Shown here piece after piece: positions 42,974 through 53,564 of a DNA stretch of 64,000 bases. How positions within the stretch are numbered: position 1 is the stretch's first letter; every line of letters starts with the position of its first letter. The DNA comes from Humulus lupulus (lineage: Eukaryota > Streptophyta > Magnoliopsida > Rosales > Cannabaceae), in contig NC_084794.1 of NCBI RefSeq assembly GCF_963169125.1, forward strand, positions 90,193,018 to 90,257,017. Direction: 5' to 3'. Below the pieces are notes generated by a model. That model was not told the origin of the DNA and made no database searches. It saw only the letters and a program-made list of their open reading frames with translations. The translations under genes were made by a program, and so were the position numbers.

Positions 42974-45626
42974 CTAAGCCCCATCAGCTGGCCCTTTGGA
43001 GGTCGCGGTCTCACCCTGCTCCGCCGCGGCAGAGGCCTCTCCAGTCTCCGATGGAGGAGCCTCCTTATTCAGGCGGGCTTGAAGCCGCGGCAACAGGAAT
43101 GCCCAGCGGTCCGGCGGCATGAAGGAGAAGTCCGCGTCCGGATTGTGGGACCAGCAGTGATAGAATAGGTCCTGTAAGGACTGCTCCGACACGACCCGCT
43201 CGTCTTTCAGGGTGGTCTGGGAGGTCTGGACTTCGGCCTTCGCCACCTCAAGGTCTGCCCGCGATGCGGCCAGGGAGTTTTTAAGCTCTAGGTTCTCGGA
43301 GCGAAGCTTCTCTAGCTCGGATGCGGCCAGGGAGCGTTTAAGCTCTTGGTTCTCCGAGCGGACCTTCTCTAGCTCGGCTTTTGAGGCCGCCAAGGCGTCT
43401 CTCACCTCCTGAGACTCCTGGAGGGCAGTCTGGCGATCTGCTTCCAAACCCTCGAGCTGGGCCTTGGTCCTAACGATGCCTCTATAGGCGGCAGCCATGC
43501 CCTGCAAGAAAAGAGTGATAAATTAGCAAACTGGAAGGAGAAAGGCGGCGTGTGAGTGTCAAAGCCTTAAAAGAAGGGGGCACTTTACCGTTAAAGTCAT
43601 GTCCATAGCGGACTCTATTACTCGGACCGGGCTCGTTGTTTCGATGGCCCGGAGCTCCTTCTCCCTGATATTGTAATAGTGGCTGACGGCGTAGCTGGCC
43701 GACTTGTACACCGTACCCCGGAATGCTTCGGGCATCTTCTCCAGAGCCCGGGGGTCGACCGGGATACGCACGTCCGGGGCTACCGCGGCCAGATTCCCGA
43801 CCTCTATTACCCCGTCCTGGGCGGCCAGTGGAGATCGTTGGGGTGGCGGATGCATGAGTCCTGTCCTGGCGACAGGGAGGTTCGCCCCCGCGACCTGGGA
43901 TGACGGGTCTCTCCCCTTCTCCGTAGCTGGGGATTTGGTGGAGACCCCGGTCGAGCTCTTGGACTCGCGAAGCCTCTTTAACCTCGGCCCCGCTGGGGGA
44001 TTCCCACCAAACACAACGCCCCGCAAACTATTCCCGGGCTGAGACATCTCTTCTGCCAAAGAGCAAAAAACACGGTTATCAGCAATCATACAGAAATAAA
44101 GGCAATAAGAAAGCAAATACTAAGGGAGCCCTACCCCCCGAGCTGGAAGAGCCTAGGACGATTATCTCACGAACTGGCGAAGGTTCTAGGTCCGGTTCTG
44201 AATCGGGGCTGGACTCTTCTACGCACTGCCTAATCCCCGGAGCGTAGACGCCCCTCTGGAGCGCAGGCCACGTGCGTAAATTGGTCCCGTACTCCTCAAA
44301 AATGGCCGACCTAAAGGCTAGGGTATTATCTACTACTACGGTACCCTTGGGCCGACTCTCTTGGTTGTCCAGCACGAGCTGGTCAACGCAGTGGAGCAGA
44401 AGCGTGTCCAGGTCCGGATTCCTTGGGTGACGATGGACGAGCTGCCTAGGGTTGAACCTAACCAGCCGGGGGTCTGCAGTGGCCCTATCTACGTTCTTAA
44501 ATAAGTAAAAGTTACCTTGACCGGAAGGACCCGCGGCTGCTCCGGATTGGGCCCTCTCCTCGATCATCCCCTGGGCGACCTCCAAGCTCCGCTTCCTGTT
44601 CCTCACCAGAGGAACTTCCTCACCTTCTTCCTCGCCTTCGTCATCTGCGACCTCCTCCGCGACGATCGGCCTGTTGTCGCGGGCTGGGGGAGGCCACCGG
44701 GGCCTTTTCAAATTCAAAGTCTGATTTGGGAAAATCAGCTTGCAGAATACCATCGTCTCGTCCGTCACGAGCACGCGGTAGTCTTTCTCACTGGGAGGCA
44801 GGTTCGCCAGTGTGTCGTATTGACCCCCGAGGGTCACGGACTTTTCGGTCCTCGAGTAGATGGCTGCAAGTTTGGTCGAAATCAGAATTGGAATAAGGGA
44901 CGGGCTAAAATAAGATAACCGTTAAAAGGCGAGCTAAATGGAGGATTACTTACGAGGGCGGTTGAAATAATGATGATCGCAGTTTCGGAACCCAGTAGAC
45001 ATAAAAAACTGGTCTTTGAAGTCGTTTGGATGGCTCGGCAGCTCGATCACTGCTGCTGTGTTAGGGAAGCGGGTTAAGTAATAGAACCCGTCGCCTCGCC
45101 CCTGCTGGTCCGGGCTGGCTTTGAGGCAGAAGAAATACAAGATATCAGCAGGAGTGGGGACCTCCCACTCATGCTTTTGGAACAAATACCTCAGTCCCGC
45201 CAGCAGACGGTAGGAATTGGGGGGGAGCTGAAATGGGGCCAACCCCACGTAGTTCAGAAAATCAGCAAAATACTGATCCAGGGGGAGGAAGGCCCCTGCC
45301 TTGAAGTGTTCCCCGCTCCAGGCCGCGAACGACTCGTCGAGCGGCGTGCAGCTCCTCTCCCCATCCGCAGCAGGTCGGGCGATCACGGAGGTCTTCCCCA
45401 GAGGAATGTTGTGGTTAAGGAAGATTTTGGTGATCTTTGCCTGGCTGGTTATCTTCGAGATGATTCTCTCCGCCTCGAAAAACGCGTCAGGAGCCACCTC
45501 GGCCTGCTTCTCCACCGCCGGTCCAAAGTGAGGAATTGGCGAGCTGGTCACCACCGCCTTTCCTTTATCCTTCTGGGAGGCCAAACTTCCCACATTCTTC
45601 TGTGGCAGATTTCTCTTTGGAGCCAT
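42974..45626 (-). CDS. Antisense spliced gene of Tat element B, four coding exons
   Basis: Minus-strand exons 45626-44954, 44863-44135, 44052-43589 and 43501-42974 join in frame to 797 codons plus stop without any nonsense codon. Introns (90, 82 and 87 nt) are GT-AG: donors GTAAGTAA, GTAGGGC and GTAAAGTG; acceptors ACTTGCAG, TTTGGCAG and TTCTTGCAG; phases 1, 1, 0. Exon 1 holds a domain like PF04195 (EHFKAGAFLPLDQYFADF, NSYRLLAGLRYLFQKHEWE, PADILYFFCLKA). Exon 2 has an acidic stretch (EEVADDEGEEEGEEV) and a conserved RFNPRQLVHRHPRNPDLD segment. Exon 4 has heptads (ELEKVRSENQELKRSLAAS) and a C-terminal LFYHCWSHNPDADF block. Biochemical role unknown; antisense ORFs at this position are known in Tat elements. 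Confidence 0.85.
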
Positions 45627-45634
45627 CTGGTCGC

Positions 45635-45870
45635 CTATCGAGCAAAAGAAAACACTTTAGAAAAGGCGACCCAAGCAGGAGAGTGAGGCAAGCATTAAGT
45701 ACACGAGCTGGGGTAAGCCCAGCCCGTGGAGAGTGGTGCCACGCGTTCCAAGGAACACGCGCCTATGCCCTCAACAGATCCCAGAAAACCTCTGCATGTG
45801 GCTACAGTAAAATTTTTTACCTAGGCTACAGTGGCATGCTTACAAAAATAAATGGGGACAGAAGACTTAC
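45635..45870 (-). other. Probable 5'-UTR intron of the antisense gene in B
   Basis: On the minus strand the donor CT|GTAAGTCTTC is at 45870 and the acceptor TTTTGCTCGATAG| ends at 45635, 8 nt before the start codon (45626). A donor with the same ten bases, GTAAGTCTTC, stands at 48252 upstream of the homologue in C, supporting a real conserved site. Length 236 nt. Confidence 0.65.
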
Positions 45871-46091
45871 AGTATAGGGTTGGATGGTGAGCGAGGTTGC
45901 TGCGCGGGTAGGGGCTTCATTGGCACAGTAGTCTCCAAGGCCTTGAAGGAACTCGCACGCTTAAGCTTCGTGAACGGAGAAGATGAGAGCAATGGAAATG
46001 AGGGTTTTGCTCTTCGGAAGGTCAGAGAGAAAAGAAGGAAATTTGAGAGGTTCTGAATGGTAAGGTGGTCCGTGCGTGGGATGACCACCCC

Positions 46092-46100
46092 CTTTTTATA
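46092..46100 (-). promoter_or_regulatory. TATA box of the antisense gene in B
   Basis: TATAAAAAG on the minus strand, in TTGTATAAAAAGGGGG, 230 nt upstream of the 5'-UTR donor and about 470 nt upstream of the start codon. It lies outside the LTR (46350-47126), so the gene appears to have its own promoter. Confidence 0.65.
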
Positions 46101-46335
46101 CAAGGGGGGATCACGTGTAAAAGGCTCCTGGGAGACCCTCCACTCGAAATATGAAACGACGGCTGGACAGTAGGCTAGGCCATTTAATGCGGTTCTCGTA
46201 GAATGTACCGTCGCCACCCGCGGCGTTCCACGTATCAGACGCATGCGAAAAGCATGGAATGCGAAGGGTTGTGGGAGAAGTCTAAAAGCTCCAACTGTGG
46301 TCTCCCATGTCTGACGTCATGGACCACGAGCAGGA

Positions 46336-46349
46336 GCTTGGGGGGCAGA
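46336..46349 (+). other. Polypurine tract of Tat element B
   Basis: GCTTGGGGGGCAGA ends exactly at the 3' LTR start. Confidence 0.88.
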
Positions 46350-47126
46350 TGTACGCCCTGGATTTCCCACGGGCTGTTTAGCAGGACGATCCTCGGACTA
46401 AACATGATTTAGCCCAAGGCTCCCACAGGCCAGAGGCTTTATCTTCAGGACGGGCCCTTTCTAGCTCGAGGGGATGGAGTTTCCTGCTCCTTCTTGTTGT
46501 TCCAGGAGCTGGGAACAACATCCGACGACCACTGAAGGATCAGCTCGGGTTATGGATTGCTCCGGTTGCGAGCTTCTCAGGAAGCTCTGACCCTATGGGA
46601 GGTCAACACGCAAGATAAACGTGCATAATCCTGCCATCACGTGTCCGATATCCCCCTGACTTCTCGGACACGCCGCAGGAACGTGCGTATTCAGCACCCA
46701 CGGATGGGTTGGGCCGTGCGGCCCATTATCTCCTTCCATACTGATTAGACCACACTTGTGTGTCAGGTTTAGGAAGTAATCATGAATATCACAGACTTGA
46801 TATGACAAATGGTAAGGTCACGGGATGACCTCCCTACCAATTTCCAGGTGCCTTCTCCTATAAATATGGAGACCCTGGGAATTGATAGGGGTTGGAAGAA
46901 ATAGTCTTGTAAGAACTATATATTTTGTAAACCAATTACCCAGAAAAGATCAATAATATTGACTAGTGGAGTAGAAGGATTTTAACCTTCGAACCACTTA
47001 AAAAACGTGTTTAGGGTCACCTAGTTCTTCTCACAAAGATTTCATATCTGCGGCGGTTCTACTTTTAAGTACTAATCTCTTTCTCTTCTTCTCTTAATTA
47101 CCTGTTGCCGAAGAACCGCGTCAACA
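46350..47126 (+). repeat. 3' LTR of Tat element B
   Basis: A 777-bp LTR, near-identical to 34860-35637; TATA box at 46859-46866. Followed by the TGAGT target duplication. Confidence 0.97.
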
Positions 47127-47131
47127 TGAGT

Positions 47132-48252
47132 AACCATACAAATAAAATTCAACAGAGCAGTGTTTATTTTTTCTACTTAGAATTTTTTTTGTCTAAGTAG
47201 TGAAAATTTAGCATGCATGGAGAAAAAATAAATTTTGTGCCTAAAGTGCTTAAAAAGTAATTAAGGTCCCTAAGGTGAGCATGCATTAAAAGTTTTGGAC
47301 ATATAATTTTTTTTTGGTCTAAGTGGCGTGCCAAGTGCCTAGGGCGTGCCATGCTTGGTCCAAGGGGCCAAGAGGAGTCAAGAAATGCCAAGGAGCAGCG
47401 TGAAGGTCTGATCGGTGCACCTAGTCCGAGGGGATGCGTGCCTGCGGTGTGGTGTCCGCTCGGGTGTGCCTGGGGACCGAGGAGCTACGCGCCTGGGGTC
47501 CTGAGGTCTGAGGAGCCGTGATGCCGAGGGGCACGTATGTTGTTCGAGGAGCTGTTGGTGCCGATACATCCGAGGAGATGCGCTCATGGAGCTGCTGGTC
47601 TGAGGAGATGCGTGCGTGTGAGTCCGAGGAGCTGCGCCTTTGTCCGAGGAGGTGATGAGCCCAGCAGTGCGTGGATGTCCGATCGGGCGCTTGGTGTCCG
47701 AGGTATGTGTATGAGGGCTCCGAAGGACCTAGTCCGTGCCATAACTAGCATCCGGTCGGATGCATCTTGGGACCGAAGGGCTGTTGTGTGGTCCGATCGG
47801 ACCATAATTTTTACAAAAGAAAGAGCAATGGCCAATCGGCCATGTCTCTTACCACAACCCAAATCCTAAGTCAAAAAAAGCTAAGCCTAAAATCCCTAGC
47901 ACAAACACATTTTTTCACCCAAAGCACACAACCTAAAGATCAAAATGGGGAGGTTGAAAGGTTTTCAATGTTCTTAAACCCATGTATGCCATCAAAAATC
48001 CAAAAACCCATATTCATGATTTAGGTTAAAATGACCTATTTTTCTTTAAATTCCTATGAAATTGAAGATAATATTGGGTTACCCATAATCTAAACAACAT
48101 CAAAACAGCCACCAAACACATTATATCTCCAAGATTCATAGACAAAATTCAAGAAAAAATGCCAAGGAAGTTTCGGCCATCTCATGCATTTTCATGGAGT
48201 TTTTAATTTTTTTTTTTTACAAGGACATGAGGGCATGGAAGAGAAGACTTAC
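47132..48252 (-). other. Remainder of the 5'-UTR intron of C's antisense gene
   Basis: Sequence of element C to the right of B. Read with 34831-34859 it forms a roughly 1.15-kb stretch bounded by GTAAGTCTTC (48252) and TTTTTTTGTAG (34831). No coding content. A GC-richer part at 47400-47770 holds many irregular copies of GTCCGAGGAG with GATGCGTGCG or CTGCGC, giving spurious ORFs on both strands. Confidence 0.55.
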
Positions 48253-48446
48253 CCAATATTGAAGAGCCCTTGATTTGCTTGGAGAAATGAGAAACTTTTC
48301 CTTGAAGGTCCTTGAAGTTTCGGCCAAGGGAAGAAAAATTCAAGAGGGTTCGACCAAAGAGGAAGAAGAAGATGAGAGGGTTTTTGGATGTTTAACTTTC
48401 TTGTGTGTATGAAAGTGTGAAAGTATAGGGACCTATTTAAAGGAAA
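48253..48446 (-). promoter_or_regulatory. Putative first exon and TATA-like box of C's antisense gene
   Basis: Minus strand: TTTAAATAGG at about 48433-48442, followed by a pyrimidine- and CTT-rich leader, then the donor GTAAGTCTTC at 48252. TATA-to-donor spacing is about 190 nt, against 230 nt in B. Confidence 0.5.
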
Positions 48447-48660
48447 AAAGTGGGAATTACCACTTATTTTTGGACCCTTGGAATTCTTGGGATATTTTTT
48501 CTCCCCACGATTATGAGCAGTTAATTGCAGTGATCGTGGTCTGTGGAGTTGTGGTCTGCTGCATGGCGGGAAGGTGAACAATTTTTTTTATATAGTGCCG
48601 TCAGCTGTGGAGAAAAAAGTTTATTATGTGAGACATCATATAATAAACTTGGGGGGCAAA
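48447..48660 (+). other. Element C pre-LTR region with polypurine tract
   Basis: Noncoding; ends ACTTGGGGGGCAAA (48647-48660) directly before the 3' LTR, the polypurine tract of C. Confidence 0.8.
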
Positions 48661-49549
48661 TGTTATCCCCAAAATTTTAAAATGATGACGTGGCAATAGA
48701 AATGACAAATGGCAAGGAATGGTTGGATGACCTGGTTTAGGAGTAGCCCAATAGGCCATTGAAGAATTTTGACTGGCTTGAGAAGTGTCATGACCGACCA
48801 GGCATGACCTTGTCCGACCAGTCACGTGTTTTTCTGCCCAGGCATGACCTTGTCTGCCCAGGCATGACCTTGCCTGCCCAGGCATGACTTTGCCTGCCCA
48901 GGCATTACTTTGTCCGACCAGGCATGACCTTGGCCGATTGGTCATGACCATGTCCGACCAGTCAAGTGCATGTCTGCCCAGTCAAGTGCATGACTGCCCA
49001 GTGAAGGTGTGGTCGACCAGCTTGAATAAGATATGGATCAATTGGATGGAGCAGGACTACGTCAAGATTCCTAGAAACGGTTTCAACAAGAATCGGTCTT
49101 GGCATACACGGGAATCTCTTATTTATCCCACGAATATAGTGTACTATTACATTTTGAATATTTTTGTAATTTAAATATAATGAGAATAATAAAATATCCC
49201 GATTATGGGGGATATCATTTGTACGATCCTAAGCCTATAAATACAAGGCTTATGGTATCATAAAGGGGACATTTGGATTTTTTTACTTTTGATCTGAATT
49301 TTCTAGAGAGAGAGAGTACTGGTATTTGAGAGAATTCTTGTATTCTTGTAATCTACACTGAAGAAACTTAGTTGACTCAGGTTCATCTGATCTTGAGTGT
49401 AGATATATAATCATAGCTCTAAGTGGATTAGGCTATTACCATCACATTGGGGCTGAACCACTATAAAATCGTTTGTGTCGTTTATTTTCTCTTGAAGGTT
49501 TTATCGTTTTTTGACGTTCTCATGTTGTTGGCCAAAAACGCGGTCAACA
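48661..49549 (+). repeat. 3' LTR of element C
   Basis: An 889-bp unit starting TGTTATCCCC and ending CGGTCAACA, most like 25737-26643. Minisatellite at about 48789-49003 with one more GCATGAC unit and two fewer TCAAGTGCATG units than its partner. TATAAATA at 49236-49243. GAAAT follows. Confidence 0.93.
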
Positions 49550-51682
49550 GAAATGGTTAGATGCATGCTTAGTTACTCAACTCTACCAATTTTGTTCTGG
49601 GGACATGCAATTGAAACCACAAATGACATTCTCAATGTCGTGCTGTCTAAATCAATCCCCAAAACACATTTAGAATGTTGGAATGGTCGTGAACCTAGTT
49701 TACGCCATTATAGAATCTGGGGGTGTCCCGCCCACGTCTTGAGGAAAAAGGAGGGAAAGCTAGAACCGCAAACTAAAGTTTGCACGTTTGTTGGCTATCC
49801 TAAAAGTACTCGGGGTGGAATTTTCTATAGTCATTCAGAAAATAAAGTGTTTACTTCTACAAATGCCACTTTTCTGGAGAATGATTATGTCCAAAACTTC
49901 AAACCTCGCAGCAAAGTAGTCTTAGAGGAGATGATTAAAGATTTGACTCCAACCAATTTTCCATCATCATCAAGAAATTCCCACTCTTCATGTCCAACTG
50001 ACGCAAGTCGATTTAAATGAAGAATGTACCACTGTTCCTGAGCAAACAGTCACGGAGCCTTGTCGTAGTGGGAGGGTTTCTAGGAACCCAGTTCGCTATG
50101 GTTTGCATGGTGAAACCAATATGGTTGTTGGTGAAACTAGTGATGATGATCCGTTGTCTTTTAAACAGGCAATGGCTAGCCCTGAAAAGGAACTATGGCT
50201 CGAAGCCATGAAACAGGAAATGGAGTTCATGTACTCAAATCCAGTTTGGGATCTTGTGGAAGTACCTAGTGACTTTAGGGCCATTGGGTGTAAGTGGATC
50301 TACGAGAAGAAATGAGGTGTTGATGGAAATATCGAGACTTATAAAGCTCGATTAGTGGCAAAGGGTTATACCCAAAGAGAAGGCATGGACTATGAGGAAA
50401 CTTTTAGTCTGGTAGCCATGCTCAAATCCATTCGCATCCTCCTATCCATAGCAGCCGCTCTCGACTATGAGATATGGAAAATGGACATCAAGATAGCTTT
50501 TCTTAATGGAAAGCTTGACGAAGTCATTTATATGGATCATCCAGAAGGATTTAGAGTAGCTAGACAAGAAGGAAAAGTTTGCAAGTTGAATAGGTCCATT
50601 TATGGACTTAAGCAAGCTTCTCGTTCATGAAATCTTAGATTTGATGAAATAATCAAAACCTAAGCCTTTGAACAAAATATTTATGAGCCCTGTGTTTACC
50701 AACTGAAGGCAAATCAAATAGTAGTATTCCTGGTTCTTTATGTAGATGATATTTTACTCATTGGAAACAATGTTAAGATCTTATCAAAAGTGAAAAATTG
50801 GTTGAGCACTTAATTCCAGATGAAGAATTTGGGTGAAGCAAGTTATGTTCTAGGTATCCAGATCATCAAGGATAGAAAGAACAGACTCTTAGCAATATCT
50901 CAAGCAGCTTACATAGATAAAGTGCTTGAACGTTTCTCAATGACAAATTCCAAGAAAGGGCGTCTACCCCATGGAATTCATCTTTCAAAGAATCAGTCTC
51001 CCCAGACTCCTGAAGAGGAAGATGCAATGAGAAAAGTTCCTTACGCATCTGCAGTTGGAAGTCTGATGTATGCTATGTTGTGTACTACACCATGTATCAG
51101 TCAAACCCAGGACCGGAACATTGGATAGCAGTTAAGAATATCCTGAAGTATTTGAGACAGACTAGGGATTATATGTTAGTCTACAAGGGTGGTGTTCTGA
51201 GCCCTGTAGGCTACACTGATTCAAATTTTCAGACTGATGTCGATGACAGGAAGTCTACTTTTGGAATGGTGTTTACTCTTGGGGGTGGAGCTGTGATTTG
51301 GAGAAGCGTAAAGCAGTCTGCAATCTCAGATTCCACCATGGAGGCTGCGTACATAGTCTCGTCAGAAGCAACTAAGGAAATAGTCTGGCTAAAGAAGTTC
51401 TATTTAGATCTTGGTGTTATTCCAGAAATGGATAAACCGCTTGTGTTGTTTTGTGACAATACAGGAGCGATAGCCAACTCGAAAGAACCTCGTAATCACA
51501 AGAGGATAAGCATATAGAAAGGAAGTATCACATTATTCGAGAATATGTGGCCAGGGGAGATGTGAAGGTTATGAAGATTGCAACTGAAGACAATCTTGCT
51601 GATTCATTTACAAAGACACTACCAGAAGCTACATTTGATAAGCATATCAAGGAAATGGGATTAGTAGAATTAAGGCATTAGT
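49550..51682 (+). pseudogene. pol: Copia J integrase end, reverse transcriptase, RNase H
   Basis: Reads MVRCMLSYSTLPILFWGHA and YRIWGCPAHV (late integrase), reverse transcriptase (KWIYEKK, ARLVAKGYTQREGMDYEETF, IWKMDIKIAFLNGKLDE, SIYGLKQASRS, YVDDILLIGN near 50740), then RNase H (TMEAAYIVSSEATKEIVWLK, HKR...KYHIIREYVARGDV, NLADSFTKTLPE). Stops such as 50313-50315 (CGA expected), 50628-50630 (TGG) and 50811-50813 (CAA) fit C-to-T or G-to-A changes. Around 51085-51110 about 30 bp are missing between CTT.PCI and YQSNPGPEHW, with a frame change. Confidence 0.88.
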
Positions 51683-51693
51683 TTCAATTAGTG

Positions 51694-51705
51694 CAAGTGG
51701 GAGTT
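51694..51705 (+). other. Polypurine tract of Copia J
   Basis: CAAGTGGGAGTT immediately before the LTR start, the usual plant Copia form. Confidence 0.85.
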
Positions 51706-53564
51706 TGTTGGGGTTTTATGCCCTAATTAAAACCCAATTTCTTTGTAATCTCATTTATTATCAATAAAAGAATAGAAATCATTTTATGACTTGGTCAATC
51801 ACTTTGCTCACATCTTTTATTTTCATGATTATTTGTTTAATATAAACTTCAATTAAATCCCGAGCATATAGCTAATCGTATTTATAGTGACGTAATCACA
51901 GTGGAATATAAATATGATTATATGTTCAATATAAGTTAGTCCTAAGATTAGTCAGTGCACAGGATTTACACTGAATTGCCAATCTACGATATGATCTACT
52001 TACACATTATGGTGTTATGTTCTTTCCAGAACATTAGCAAAGTAGATAAGATCAGATGTATTTGTTACATCAGACAGGACCGATATTGACAGTTGATAAG
52101 ATAAGTAAACATAACGTTATTATCTATTCTAGTCATAGCATATAGTTGACCATAGGTCATTTCAATCTCAATTCTGAGTGGTTAGTATTCTAGCTGATTG
52201 TATTATTTGAGTTCTTTGACTTGTTCGTTACCAGCTTACCCTACAAACTAGCCCATACTTACATCTTGGGAACTCGGTAGTATAATTGAGTGGGAGTGTT
52301 AATCATAGATATAAACATCTATAGCTTCTGATGAAGAAGTGAAACGATGGTTTCCTTTTAGTTTGGTTCAAGGCGTTAAATGATAGAGATATCGTTTTGG
52401 TAATTAAATTAGTTTACTGAAATATCATTTACAAGGAACTAAGTGCTCTAAGGATAAAATACAATGAGGGGTAAAATGGTATCTTAGTCCTATCTCATTG
52501 TAGACTGTCTATAGAGGATTGAGTGACAATTATGGTTGTAACAATGGATAATTAATAATGATCTATATTGCTTATAGAGCGTTCTATGAATTCAAGAGTG
52601 CAATTCTAAGTCTATAGTGGAGTCACTAGGAATTAATAAGTTAGTAAATTTATTTGTTAGATTTATGATAACTTATTGGAGCTTGATTTCATAGGCCCAT
52701 GGTCACCATTGTACCTTGGATAAAATCATCTAGATAGTCTCAATTAATTGATTTCATTGTCAATTAGAATTATCAAAGTTGACCAGGTCTATTTTGGATA
52801 GTTTCACAGAGTTATGTAATTTAGAGAAGAAAAGAGAAATTGTGGCAGATTTATTAATTAAGATAAATTGGTATCTAAATTAATAAATAAGTTTAAATCA
52901 AGTTTCAAATTATAAATAATTAATTTGATAAATGATTTAAATAATTATTTAATTAATTAAATCAATAGAAAATAATACAAGCCTTGATTTTAAGTCCAAT
53001 TGGCTTATAATCAAATGAGAATTTTCATGGGCCTAAAACCCATGATAATTTCGACCTAGGGCTTCATATTGGCTATTATTTTATTGATTTTTTAATTAAA
53101 TTAAATGGCCTAATTGAGTCTATAAAAGGAGTGCTTAGAGAGAGTTGAAAACATAAGTCTAAACACAAGTTCAGAAGTCAGATTTTCTGATAGGTTTTAG
53201 ATTCTCTCTAAACATGAGTCCTTTTCTAAGCCTCTTTGTTATTTTCTATTCTTCTCTCTGTATCTATCTCTTGTGTTGAGAATGGCCCACTCTAGTCTAG
53301 GTGATTCTAAGGGTACTTTGGAAGACTGTGAAGATAATAGAAGATCAGTTCAGTTTCTTGATAATACTCTGCGACAGAAAAGATACAATGGTTAGAGAAA
53401 CTGAAGGAATGACTCATTCATTCTGCTGTGTTACTGTAAGTATTCTTATCATTGTTTCTCTTTGAATTCAATTTTAGAAACATGTTCTAGGTTATCTCAT
53501 ATTAATTTGTTTAATATTAGATTTACATGAAAATAAATAAAGATCCTGTATAAGTTTCCCAACA
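51706..53564 (+). repeat. 3' LTR of Copia J
   Basis: Starts TGTTGGGGTTTTATGCCC and ends TAAGTTTCCCAACA; the TGTTGGG/CCCAACA ends form an inverted repeat. Length 1,859 bp, long for a Copia LTR, with no nested insertion seen. TATA box TATAAAAGG at 53121-53129. The right flank is TTAGT; the left partner is lost. Confidence 0.85.

Larger units (their letters stand above)
34860..47126 (+). mobile_element. Tat element B, complete with both LTRs and target duplication
   Basis: A 12,267-bp element inserted in C. The TGAGT target duplication is at 34855-34859 and 47127-47131. Order: LTR, primer-binding site, gag-protease, reverse transcriptase, RNase H, second RNase H, integrase, 122-bp tandem repeats, antisense spliced gene, polypurine tract, LTR. 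By eye the LTRs differ at only three places (34926/46416, 35077/46567 and a 1-bp indel near 35205), so insertion is very recent. Gag-pol carries one frameshift and two stops. Confidence 0.97.
25737..49549 (+). mobile_element. Tat-type element C: gag plus antisense gene, no pol, composite
   Basis: Outer LTRs 25737-26643 and 48661-49549 are flanked by GAAAT (25732-25736 and 49550-49554), so they bound one insertion. Inside are a first gag (26699-27691), a solo-LTR-like block (27687-28080), an extra LTR plus second gag (28116-31248), a spacer, an antisense gene (32339-34830), element B, and an untranslated region ending in a polypurine tract. No protease active site, reverse transcriptase, RNase H or integrase is present. 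The outer LTRs resemble each other more than the internal LTR at 28116, so a related element's 5' part has been joined into C. Confidence 0.82.
49550..53564 (+). mobile_element. Copia J: 3' half, integrase end to 3' LTR
   Basis: Carries the C-terminal integrase region, reverse transcriptase, RNase H, a polypurine tract and a 3' LTR. A few more bases of it (TTGGAA) remain left of C at about 25722-25736, showing that C inserted into a Copia J coding region already joined to LTR I. Its 5' LTR, gag and most of integrase are missing. Confidence 0.87.

Noticed and set aside
42974..45626. A host gene captured or overlapped by element B
   Set aside because: A homologous gene with the same exon plan sits at the same place in element C, so it belongs to Tat elements rather than to the host locus.
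44517..45877. Plus-strand ORFs of 76-171 residues across the antisense gene of B
   Set aside because: GC-rich shadows of the spliced minus-strand exons; they cross its introns and have no motifs.
28116..49549. Reading 28116 and 48661 as the LTR pair of element C
   Set aside because: Flanks do not match (ATTAC versus GAAAT), and the LTR at 48661 resembles 25737, not 28116, at diagnostic positions; 25737 also has the matching GAAAT.
49511..50020. Copia J coding start at 49511
   Set aside because: The first dozen codons come from the 3' LTR of element C; true Copia sequence starts at the target duplication 49550.
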